Assembly: GCA_022818135.1 (NCBI GenBank)
Contig: JAFMSR010000009.1
Location: 28,015,315 to 28,079,314 of the forward strand
DNA from: Saxidomus purpurata
Taxonomy: Eukaryota > Mollusca > Bivalvia > Venerida > Veneridae
DNA length: 64,000 nt
Reading direction: 5' to 3'
This document shows positions 1 to 10,700 of the stretch, piece after piece (within the stretch, counting starts at the first letter, position 1; every line of letters starts with the position of its first letter). A program made the translations under genes and the position numbers. The notes beneath the pieces were generated by a model. That model was not told the DNA's origin and searched no databases. It worked only from the letters and a program-made list of their open reading frames with translations.

Positions 1-939
1 ATCGGCAGAATTAAACACGGAAAGGGCGACCACGTTTTATGATCGTTTCCTTTTAAAGTGATCGCTCACAGTTTCTGCCTTTTAAAGGTTTTAGGCCATT
101 CTATTTGCCTTGTTGAACGATCTATCTTTTGTGTTTGTTTGTCATGTTCACCGTTTGCAAAATTAAACCATATGCCAATTGTAATCGTTATTCGGATATG
201 CTTTTGCATGTTTATCTGACGTGATGTGAAACTTGTGCTATGTTTAGTATGATGAAAATATATCACTGCCCACATCAACAGGTCCCTGCAACCGGCCTTT
301 CTGTTTCCCTAGCTATATGAAATTGTTTGTAGTCTGCTTTATTGAGCTGTGATAACTAAACCTGGGTTTATTGTGTTATGGGCTCTTGATTTATCAAAAA
401 CCGACACATAAAACTATTCTGAGCTCTATTTATTCACAGTCCAAAACTTCTAGACATAATGTTAATGACAGTAAGATTACAGTCGAGTTTGATTATTTGA
501 CTAATTATACCAAAATTTTGGTTGCCATTTAGATTGTTTATAGTCGCAGCTGACCCTGAGATTTCTCCCCAGATGAAGTTGCCAAGACTCCCATGCATAC
601 TGGTACCTACCTAGTTTTGTTTAACCTGACTGCAATATCCAGTTTTGTGCAAAGATTTATGTTGATTTAGTCAAATTGTGTAAAATGCCAGCAGCCAAAA
701 ATAGGTGTGCAAGCTTACAGACCAGACACTCATTGCCAGCATAAATTCAGGTCCTTGAATCAATTTGCCTCATAGTTTCTTTATTTGGTGTTATAATGCC
801 AAACATTTGACCATTTTAGGTGAAAACTTACAGCAGCAGAACATTCTGAACTCTATGCAGGTCACATTTATAATACTTTATGTCATATGAGGCAACAATA
901 AAGTCTAATTTCAAATTCTCCTTTGTACATGCCAAAGGT

Positions 940-1165
940 TCGCACTCTGTTGTGGTGCTGCTTGTTCATTTGTCTGTCCCGCTCATCTGTTTGTCTATCT
1001 ATCAGCAGTTCTTTGGACGTATATGACTGCTGTTTCAGCTCTTAGTGTTGTTACTGTTAGCATTATACAGGTCTGATTGTCATGAAACTTGGTCAAAATG
1101 TCTTTGAGAGCACTGGTACTCAAGTGAGCTATATATAGCCGTCATAGCCCTACTGTTATACATTT
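940..1165 (+). repeat. Degenerate bivalve dispersed repeat (GTCTGTC head, GTGAGC tail)
   Basis: It starts with a TTTGTCTGTCCCGCTC-type head and carries the phrase 'cttggtcaaaatgtctttgag'. It ends in 'caagtgagctatatatagcc' followed by 'gccctactgtt'. The tail resembles the right end of the better-preserved element at 21532-22525 (GTGAGCGATATAGGGCC...CTCTTGTT), so I read this as an old copy of that family. Confidence 0.4.
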
Positions 1166-2399
1166 AACTTGCAATACTGCCTATATCTTTTTAACGGAAT
1201 GATTTGAAAAAAAAACAATAATTTTTAAAGTTTAGAATAGACTAAAATATGTTTATGCTATTAACTTCTAAGGTGCCTAAAATAAAAACTAACTACAAAT
1301 AAATTAACTACCCCACTTCATCATGTGATGGCAAATTTTCAAGTTTTTTGTAAAGAATGAATAGACTATACAGACATGGCCTAGCTTTTTACCTCTTTCA
1401 TTGATGGTACATAATTTCAGTTTATTTTTGCTTCACACAAGAATACTGTACACATAATATATATATTGGTGGGTAAATATTTCAGCACTTTGATGATTTG
1501 TGGTCTTTGCATCTATGAATTAACACTGCAGCAACAAACAATTTCCTTAAAAAACTGGAGGAAATACTTTGACTTCCAATGATTGTTCCTGTAAACTGTA
1601 GCTTAAACTACAGTAAAACTTCAAGTTATGGAAGTTTAGAGGGGATGAGTAAAAAGACCATAGGCTTTTCTCTATATGCTATAGTCACACAGTCCTGATG
1701 TGAAACAGTTAAACATTATAGGAAAAATGGCTAGGACCATTAAGTCATTGGTGCTTGTGTTGACTTTTACTATATTCCTATGCAGAAAGGTACTTTGTGA
1801 CAAGTATAGACCATAATCAGACTGCATTAATGTGAAGGCTATTAATGGTCTACATTAGTCTTACTCTGGGCGACAGTTACTTGCACTCACTCAGGTTAAC
1901 CCACTTTAAAAGGACAGATGTACATTATTATAGATGATTTTGTCATGTTTAAATACCCCTTTTCACAATTGACAATGATTTAAGATTAAATTTGAATTTC
2001 TCTTCAAAAGTAAATTGTTGTCGGAGATTAAGGCTCTTTTATGTATGACAAAAGTCGTATAATATTGTCACAGGGCATGGCAATACAGACAGTGTTTAGG
2101 AATGTTAAATGTGCAAGCTTATTTAAGATCAAAGTTAATTGATTCCATTTTGTTTGAAAAAAGAATATGTCTGCATATAGGATTTATTTGGAAACTTTGC
2201 TGGACAAGTAAGTAGACAAAAAAAAGTAATGGTATTGATGTTTCAAGACAAAATAAGTGAATTTACTTTCATATAACATTTTATTAATAATAAAATAAAA
2301 CTTATGGAAAGACCACCTTGCTGCCCTTAATGATCCGCCCCAAAAACTACTTGAAACTCTGTTTAGTTAAATATGTTGTATATAAGAGTATAGAGAATG

Positions 2400-2660
2400 T
2401 TCTGTATATCGATTTTCAAAACTGTGCAAATTTCTGTCTGTAGCCATATCTACCACATTGGTAATGCAATTTCAATCAAAGTTTGTGAAAATATTTATTA
2501 CTTTATAGAGTTGTTGCCCTTCGAGTTTCAGTTGAATGGCTTCAGAAGCACAGGAATTATGGCCCTTTGAAAATTGAATGCAGAATTGCTACGGGAATTT
2601 TTGCCAATTGCATATGTCAGGGGTATATGGCTGCTATTCTACTGACAACTCTTGTTGTTG
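2400..2660 (+). repeat. Possible old dispersed-repeat copy ending in CTCTTGTT
   Basis: It contains the recurrent phrase 'ggaattatggccct' and ends with 'gacaactcttgttg' at about 2648-2656. The same octamer closes the elements at 11038, 22518 and 25092. The body is too decayed to define a left end or tandem units. Confidence 0.25.
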
Positions 2661-3249
2661 GTATGGAGGTGGCTGGTGTTTGGGATTATTTTCCTCAGTT
2701 TACAAGCTGGTAAGGGAAGCAGTATATGTGGCCATTTAAAACAGTTGGCTGCGAAATAAAAATGTACTTACTTAGAAAGTGGATGTGTATAGAATGAAAA
2801 ACAGTGTTAGCATTTGCTGGAAAGAGTAAATGAGATACATGTACATACATAAAGTAAAATTATATAAAAAAGGACTCTTTAAATTAGGTGGCTCTCTCTG
2901 CGGTTCTTTCACCAAGAAATGTATAGAAATACATCAGTTTAAATTGAATACCCCCAGCAATGATATACTGCACTATGAAATAGCTGTGATTATTGTGGGT
3001 ATTAAGGAGGTAATTGATCTGACAGGCTTAAGTGCTTTTGAAATCACTTTTGCAATTATATTACATAATAATTATGTCATTGAATTGATCTTATAAGTGC
3101 ACTGTATTATCAAGGTTATATAACTGCTTTATCGTATCAAGGATGTAAATCATAAAATCTTACTCTAAGTCTTTTGTGTTTTTGTAGTTATAATTGTTAA
3201 TATTATAAGTGAGATGTGAGGGTACTAACAACTCTGCAGAGATCATTGA

Positions 3250-3740
3250 GGAATATAGATTTGCTCAGTTCTGTCCATCAATCTGTCAGTCCACACTTCA
3301 TGCCTGGGCCTTAGCTTCTCTGTGTTAGGACTGAAATTCAAATAGTTCACACAGTTGTTGCCCATAATACAAGGATGTGTCATACACAACACCCGGAGAG
3401 CAACCTTGAAGGGCAAGATTGCAAACATGTCGCAAAACCTGAAGATTTTTTTGATACTTGGTGTAAATGTTAATCTCATGGAGTGAATATGAAGAATTTG
3501 TTTCCCAACCAAATTTGGGTCAAGGTCACACTTAAAGGACAAATGCCACTCTACTATATTTCCTTAACCCTTTGAAGGACTTCCATCAAACTTGGGTGAA
3601 ATGTAGTCTTACCATGATGAAAAAAGGTCAAGAACACTCTTGGGGTCGAAGGTCTTTTGACTTTATCTCCAAGACCAGTTGAATGTCATTTGTTCATCTC
3701 ATCCCGTTATATTCGGTTAGAGATTTCGTATAGCATTGCA
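3250..3740. repeat. Degenerate GTCAAGGTCA-type repeat
   Basis: It carries 'gggtcaaggtcacactta', 'ttgaaggacttccatcaaact' and 'aaaggtcaagaaca'. These phrases recur in the tandem units at 10 kb and 33 kb. Open frames inside it are by-products of the repeat. Confidence 0.45.
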
Positions 3741-4489
3741 ATACCCCATCCGCTTGTTTGTATGACTTTGGTTTGGATACCTTTGTTACTTTTAGACATG
3801 TTTTGTTTGTTTTTCAGAATGTGACTGACATCTCTTGTATTGGAAGAATGAAAATCTGGGTTTGAGCACTGTTTTGACATTTCGCCACAAAAAAAAACAA
3901 CCTCATTCCCTCAGAGAGAGATGTTACTCTTTTGAAATAAAGCTTTTGTTACAATGACTGTGCATTCATGTTTTGCGTGTAGACAGAAGTGAATAAAGGT
4001 TAGTTGCAACTTTACAAGAAGTGATGAGGAAGAGATTTGTGTATCTACAGTAGTTCACTGAAGCTTACAGATGACAATATAAATTTGTGATCACCAGTTA
4101 TTCAAGTAAGTCGCTCATGTTTCTATTCAACATTTGAAACAAATTTTTTTGTTAAAACTGCTTGCATCTTCCAAAATGTATGACTGTAGTTTTGTTTATT
4201 AGCTTGACTATGAAAGGAATAAGCAGAGCTATGCTACTCACCATGGCACCATCTTTTAAGCTAATGTTGGGCCCATATTCTCTAAGAATTCATAAAGTTT
4301 TATGTAAAGTTTTTATATTTAGGTTACCTTTTCTCCTGGGATGGGACAGCTATCGCTTTCAAACTTGGAACATTAGTTACCATCAAAAGCTGATTTATTT
4401 TTATTACTAAGAAATCATTGATGAATTTTGAATTGTTATAAAATTATTCCCCTTTTTGTACTTAAAAATTCCTGGATGATATTTATGGT

Positions 4490-4600
4490 CTCCGAACAAG
4501 GTCACACTTAGAGATTAAAGGTCAAAAATGGATGCAGTCATGAGCTGTTGTCCGGGCTGTAACTTTCTCATGCATTAAAGCATTACTTGTTTAGGATGAG
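4490..4600 (+). repeat. Fragment of the 10-kb repeat family
   Basis: It contains 'aaggtcacacttagag' and then 'ttgtccgggctgtaactt' with 'catgcattaaagcatt'. This matches the unit at 10066 ('gtccggactgtaactttg...catgcattgaaggatt') with scattered changes. Confidence 0.45.
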
Positions 4601-4835
4601 TACTGTGTATAATGAGCTAAATATATTGGTCAAGCTGGAACAATAAAGGTTCATGACCAGTTTACTTGTTTAGGTGGAATCATGTAAATATTTGGTTTAA
4701 GTAATAAATAATGATAGCACTTCAGTTTTGTAATAAACAGTATTGTTTGATGTGCACAGGGGTGATCAGTACAGACTTTGTAGACTGAAATAAATAGGGT
4801 AAAGCATGATCTGAGTACATGGGTGTACAGGCTGA

Positions 4836-5099
4836 TCATGGTCTACACTGGTACTGAGATCATGGTCAACACTGGTACTGAGATCATGGTCTACACTGGT
4901 ACTGAGATCATGGTCAACACTGGTACTGAGATCATGGTCAACACTGGTACTGAGATCATGGTCTACACTGGTACTGAGATCATGGTCTACACTGGTACTG
5001 AGATCATGGTCTACACTGGTACTGAGATCATGGTCTACACTGGTACTGAGATCATGGTCTACACTGGTACTGACATCATGGTCTACACTGGTACTGAGA
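4836..5099 (+). repeat. 24-bp minisatellite, about 11 copies
   Basis: The unit is ATGGTCTACACTGGTACTGAG plus ATC, with a single variant (GTCTAC or GTCAAC). Because 24 is a multiple of three it yields a spurious repeating open frame (IMVYTGTE); there is no splice or start context, so I do not call a protein. The unit contains the dispersed motif 'gatcatggtctacactg', which also occurs in the flanking single-copy sequence (4834 'gatcatgg'). Confidence 0.92.
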
Positions 5100-5299
5100 C
5101 ATTGTACAACTAAATAATCACCGCGTTATGGTATATCAAAAAAGCCTTTAACAGATTACCTTTTACCTTGCAAAATTTTTATAATGAACTTAATTGTTTA
5201 AAATGGTGCTTACTTCAGTTGTACTGCCAGAATAGCAAACACCCAGAATCACTAGCCAGCACCATCACTAGCCAACAGCAGATGATGGTTAATTAGACT

Positions 5300-5790
5300 A
5301 TCTTTATGCAAGTTGCTGATATTCTTATTTCATTATGCCAGATTTTAAACCTGGTTACAAGGCAGGAGGTGGATACAAGAAAGGCATTTGTCCATTGGTT
5401 CATTAATAATTTCTGTCATGAGCACGAGGTTCAGATCGAAATATCCGTCACCGAGGGTAACTGTTTTGGCGGGACGAGGCTCTGCCGAGTTCCCGTAACA
5501 GTTCCCGAGGTGCGGATTTTCCATCTGAGCCAAGTGTCTCATGATGGAAACTTTTTCTTGCATACCGCCTTGCTCTTTAAAGAAGATTTCTAAATGCAAA
5601 CTCATCAAAATGATGAATTATCTGAAAAACAACGATTTTCCGACGCTCTGTTTGGGAAATTGACGTCCAATGTTTAACGTTACGCCAGTGATTCACAGAG
5701 TCGTCTGGCAGGAGGGGTGCCAGGCCCCGTTTTTCCGGCGGGCAACACCAGCCACCACAGAAAACATTTTGTGTCCACTCCATAATTATA
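5300..5790. other. GC-richer block with internal palindromy, possible mobile-element relic
   Basis: Base composition is clearly higher in GC and CpG than the surroundings. Two arms, CGAGGGTAACTGTT (about 5451) and AACAGTTCCCGAGG (about 5498), are inverted copies enclosing a 'gaggctctgccgag' core. Open frames occur on both strands across it (5306-5593 plus, 5345-5608 minus), but neither resembles a protein I know. It could be the remains of a DNA element or an unidentified structured repeat. Confidence 0.35.
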
Positions 5791-6307
5791 TCTTAGATTT
5801 AGCAGGATTTTTCATAAAAATTGTGTCAAATGTTCTCCTCATGTAGACGACATAAAGACCCCATCTTACATTTTTACCACCCCAAGGTCAAGGTCATAAC
5901 TTAAGGTCAACGGTTCCAAGGATGCATTTGTGCCTATTTCATATCTTAATGCCTTGGAAAACTTTCATTTAATAAAGTGAAACTTAAAGTCCATGTTGTG
6001 AACCCTGCATTTCGTGTCATCATCATATCTCCTGAAGGATTTTCATATAATTTTGGACAAACATTCATTTCACATTGATGGTAATAGTGTCAATTCAAGG
6101 TCAGAGTCACTCTCAAGGGTCATTTGTTTCGTGTATTTTCTCCACATCTCCTAAACCCCATGAAAGATTTCCATACACGTTTGGTCAAATGTTCGTCTGA
6201 TCAAGATGATGTGTAGAACTCATGTTCCAAGCATGTGGGCTCTAGGTCAAGGTCACACTTGCAGGTCATTGGTTTTTCGTTGTTTTTCCTGTCTGCTTGA
6301 TACCTAC

Positions 6308-6756
6308 TTAAAGCGACTGCACTCCAAATTCTTAGTAAATTTTAAAATTTTGGTAAAATCAATATATATTCAATTTGTCAGCATCAAGATTATTTTCTTT
6401 GTGTAAGAGCTAAAAATAAAGGTAGAAAAAAAATATTTACCCGAGCCAGGTTTTGAACTCGGATCTTTGCGCTTACAAAAAATTTACAGGGGCTTAACCT
6501 ACTACACTACGGAGTCAGCTGATTTGATGCGAGTTAAAAATATTGATATACCAAAGAGCCCACCCCGTTAGTCACGGGGTGATATTTTCTACAATAAAAG
6601 TAAGCAAAACAACACATTTTAATTGTTTCTTTTGTTAGAAAACTTGTCACTTATCATAATACAATGCCCCTGATACAGTAATGACAATTGTTTTCTTGAA
6701 ATTGAAAATTTTCTTTTTTTATCGTAACTTGTCCATCTGGAGTGCAGTCGCTTTAA
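6308..6756. mobile_element. Non-autonomous inverted-repeat element (MITE) with TTAA target duplication
   Basis: The ends are inverted copies: AGCGACTGCACTCC at 6312 and its reverse complement at 6739-6752. Both are flanked by TTAA (6308-6311 and 6753-6756). The 441-bp interior has no coding capacity. TTAA duplication is typical of piggyBac- and Kolobok-type transposases, but the termini do not let me choose. An empty-site relative is visible at about 32575. Confidence 0.75.
6441..6530 (-). repeat. tRNA-like (pol III type) segment inside the MITE
   Basis: On the minus strand there is an A-box-like 'gtagtgtagtaggttaagcc' and, about 40 bp on, a B-box-like 'gagttcaaaacctgg'. The arms do not fold into a functional tRNA, so this is a tRNA-derived (SINE-like) segment and not a tRNA gene. 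Confidence 0.45.
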
Positions 6757-7583
6757 CCCCTAGAAGAACTATAATGAAACTTTGTCAAATGTTCAGCTCA
6801 TGGCAATGGTGTGCAGAACCTATATTCCAAAATCCCTCGGTCAGTACAATATCTTGGTACAAAGCTCCCAGATAATTATGTAAGACTGGAACTTGAAATA
6901 AACAAGGTTAACACAACAATTTGTCTTCTTTTAACTTTTCTTTTTTTATCCCTTTTATGTATGAACCCATGTATCAAAATTCAACAAGTGCTATTCTCTA
7001 TATTTTAGCACTTATTATCAGAAAGAATAGAATGGTGATGAAAGTGTAAGGTATATCCTAACTTGGTGTGAAATACAACAGCTTTGAACACAAAGGTAAT
7101 TTGTTGTTTTGTACCTTTAGGCATTATGTAACTTTCTATTGAAGAAAAGAGTATACCAATAATAATGTATACAAAAAGAGATTTAAATTTATTTTACAGA
7201 TTTTCCTGCAATGTGCATTATAACTTTTAGTTACAAAGTGTTCATTGTTAAATGCATTTCATTTGTGTCTCATGGCTTGTGTTATTGTTTAATAAAGACA
7301 TTCATTTAATATTTAGAAAATGCTGAGATGTGAGATTTTCCTGCAAGTTACTTTCAGTCTAACAGTATTTGGATGTAAAGTGTTTTTGAACATTACGCAA
7401 TACATGTAGGTATATTAAGGTTAAGTTTAGTATATTTGGATTTATTTTGATATACTTTGATGCATGTTACCATTACTTGTTAAGACTTAAGAGCTATATT
7501 TTATGCTTAAAGACCTTTTAGGGACAAACTTTAACATTACATCATGTGGCACACTAATTTTATGATGTCATGTTTTGTTCCAG

Positions 7584-7727
7584 TATTCAAGTGTTACTGA
7601 GAATTCTAGGAGTAAAGATGGGGAAGTCAATGAATTTAAATAATCTGTCACCAGAGGAGGCTCAGCAGATTCTGAAAGTGATACAGAAAGATTTTGAACT
7701 GAGACAGAAGGAGAGGGAACGGTTAAG
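7584..7727 (+). CDS. Exon 1: start codon and Rab-binding helix
   Basis: The acceptor is tgttttgttccag (AG at 7582-7583) and the donor AG|GTAATG (7728), phase 2. The first ATG, at 7618, opens MGKSMNLNNLSPEEAQQ, and the helix ends KDFELRQKERERLR, as in Rab27 effector N-termini. Bases 7584-7617 are 5' UTR, with an in-frame TAA just before the start ('gtaaag ATG' context). Confidence 0.9.
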
Positions 7728-10700
7728 GTAATGTTTCTTCTTATTGTGTTATTGTGTTGCCTTAATCAGGTTGAGTACATCTCCCGATCAGGGTAAATAG
7801 CCTAATTCTCGGCATCGCCATGAGGTCATACTGACCAGTTAACCAATCGGATTATTAGGTTGCTTTCATTTCTCCATTCGGTAAAAGGTGAAAACTCGGT
7901 CTTTACCATTGACTCATATACAAGTTTATAAATTTATTTTAAATGAAACAAAATGCTTTTAACAACATAGAATTATTATAAAAACAATCTGATAGTTTCA
8001 CAGTATTGGGAGATCGTCGTCTTCTTTCATTTCTACTCTTGGTTATTGTATTATTCGAAGTTAAAGATGCATAGAGACCAGCGATGACAGCCGAGGAATC
8101 ATCTTTCCCGAATGTAAATGATTTATCAGTACCCGGATGTGCGAAGCCGAGAATTGATCTGAAATAGCCTGATCTAGTAAAAACATAACAATAGAAAATA
8201 ATTATCTTTTTTTTTTACAAGGAAAAAACACAAGATTTTCTTTTAACAGAATATTTTATCAAGACAGACCTCATAAAACATTTTTGTTTTGTTTTTCAGT
8301 TGGTAAAAAAGTCAAAATTTTACCAACTTGATATTGAGATGAAATTTGCATATTCCTAGTGCTTACTAAAATGTAAACACAACTTGAAAAAATTAACATT
8401 GTACTTTTCTATTGTTTGTGTTTTAGCTCTATCGGGCTATTTTAGCTCTATCAGGCTATTTACCCCCATTGCGAGATGTACTCGGCCTGTTAATGTGTAC
8501 TTTTATGGTGGGTTATCTTAATTGCAAAGTATGAATTTTCAGCTTTAATTCATGTCAGTGGGCAAAGGTGCCCCTTTAAGACAAAAACAGCTGTCAGAAT
8601 ATTAGCAGCCAGTTCTTGATAAAACTCCCAATGTTAGTGTGTAGATGATTCTTGGAGATTTATAAAGTTTTACACATTAAAATGTAGACTAACCTATTAG
8701 AAAAAAAACACAGGAATATATAATGTTTGCAATGATTTAGGCAGATATAACTCCTGATTCAAGTGTAGCTTGTGCTCTCAGCAGTGCAGAACATATTACA
8801 ACCGCCTCTATAGCCTAGTGGTAGAGCGTCCGCTTCGAGTGCGGGAGGTCGTGGGTTTGTTCCCTAGCCGCGTCATACCAAAGACGTAAAAAATGGTACC
8901 AGTAGCTCCCTTGCTTGGCGCTCAGCATTAAAAGGGAAACTGGCTTCTCTTCTCATACCCTCACGGCGATAGTTACAATCAGGAATGAGGTGTCGAGAGT
9001 GATTAATACAAGTTGGATAACTTGTTTCACAATCGACCTTAAATAAATAAGTATAAACTAACATATTACAAAACATAGGATTTGTTAGAATTAAAGTGTG
9101 AGTCAGAAAGTTATACTTGTTAATCCTAGCCATGGTCAAGTAATATGATGAAAGCATAAGGGATGCCAACAAATGGCTTAATAGCCTGAGTTTAACTAAG
9201 TTGCTAGTTGAATTGATGTGAACTGTTTGATGTTGACTAAAGAAATAAGTAGAATTTCCTTGTTATGCATCAAAACCTAGAAAACAAACAGAATAAAAAA
9301 AGAGAGAAGAGTAAATGTCTATGCATCTGATTGTGAATGTTCATTGTAGTAAAATAGAGGAGGTTGTGAATGAAGAAGAAAACAAGACGGACGTGTTGAT
9401 GAAACAACAGAAATTCAACGAGAACTGCTGTATACGGTGCTGTCAGACTTTCGGGTTCATATTCAATCGTAAACAGACGTGTCAGAGCTGTAGACTGTAC
9501 GTGTGCAAGTCATGTGCCAAATTTGATGACCATATTAAAGGTTACATCTGTACTGCGTGTTTGACAGAAGTGTAAGTGCTTTTATTTGAATACTTCATTG
9601 AAATTTTGGTTTATGTAAACTACTTATGTTACAGTCAAGGTAAAGTGTAGTTCCTTGTTGCACAAAGCAGAGCTATACAGAACAGAGCCATTCTTATCTA
9701 AAGTATAGAAAATGATACAGCTTATACAAGCTTTTTTGGGTCCTTAATTTGTAAATAAGAACCAGTGCACTTAACAAAGCACCAACATTGCAAGCTGGCA
9801 GGATTGCCGTCCCCAACTGCCAGTTTTTAACATATGCAATGTTGGCTGACTATGTAAGACCCCACAAAATATACCTATGATAGTGTAAACAATTATACAT
9901 TTCAATTGCATTCCACTCCCTTTATATCAGGTTACATGGAGATTAAGAATTCTATTTTTATGCCCCCGAAGGGTGGCATATTAAAATCGCACCGTCTGTC
10001 CGTCTGACCGACCGTCCGTCTGACCGTCTGTCCGTCCGTCCGTGCGTCCCCACTTACAAATTCGTGTCCGGACTGTAACTTTGTCATGCATTGAAGGATT
10101 TTAAAATAACTTGGCACACATGTCTAGCACATCAAGACGACGTGTCGCGTGCAAGACCCACATCCCTACCTCAAAGGTGAAGGTCACACTTGGAGTATGA
10201 AGGTTATGGAATCCTCTATATATGCACACATTCGTGTCCGGACTGTAACTTTGTCATGCATTGAAGGATTTTAAAATAACTAGGCACACATGTCTAGCAC
10301 ATCAAGACGACGTGTCGCGTGCAAGACCCACGTCCCTAGCTCAAAGGTCAAGGTCATACTTAGAGTTTGAAGGTAATGGATTCCTCCATATAAGCATATA
10401 TGCACACATTCGTGTCCGGACTGTAACTTTGTCATGCATTGAAGGATTTTAAAATAACTTGGCACAAATGTCTAGCACATCAAGACGACGTGTCGCGTGC
10501 AAGACCCACGTCCCTAGCTCAAAGGTCAAGGTCATACTTAGAGTTTGAAGGTAATGGATTCCTCTATATATGCATATATGCACACATTCGTGTCCGGACT
10601 GTAACTTTGTCATGCCTTGAAGGATTTTAAAATAATTTGGCACAAATGTCTAGCACATCAAGACGACGTGTCGCGTGCATGACCCACATCCCTACCACAA

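Larger units (their letters stand above)
5820..6880. repeat. Degenerate GTCAAGGTCA repeat split by a later insertion
   Basis: Phrases such as 'ccaaggtcaaggtcataactt', 'tttggtcaaatgttcgtctg' and 'ctaggtcaaggtcacactt' mark decayed tandem units. The repeat resumes at 6757 with 'ccctagaagaactataatgaaactttgtcaaatgttc', after the element at 6308-6756. The related copy at 32575 reads 'cttaacccctttaagaa' with no insert, giving a paralogous empty site. Confidence 0.55.
1..7583. other. Region upstream of the first coding exon
   Basis: No convincing coding exon is visible here on either strand. The short open frames lack splice context and codon bias, and several lie in repeats. The first coding exon begins after a splice acceptor at 7583, so at least one 5' UTR exon and a promoter should lie upstream, either in this stretch or beyond the window; I could not locate them. 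The stretch holds degenerate dispersed repeats, a 24-bp minisatellite, a GC-richer block and an inverted-repeat element, each listed separately. Confidence 0.6.

Noticed and set aside
4823..5113. Open frame of repeating IMVYTGTE octapeptides as a repeat protein
   Set aside because: It is a 24-bp DNA minisatellite whose length is a multiple of three; there is no exon context on either side.
8813..8885. Functional tRNA gene
   Set aside because: The A box is good, but the B box is decayed and the acceptor stem does not pair; the attached body marks it as a SINE.
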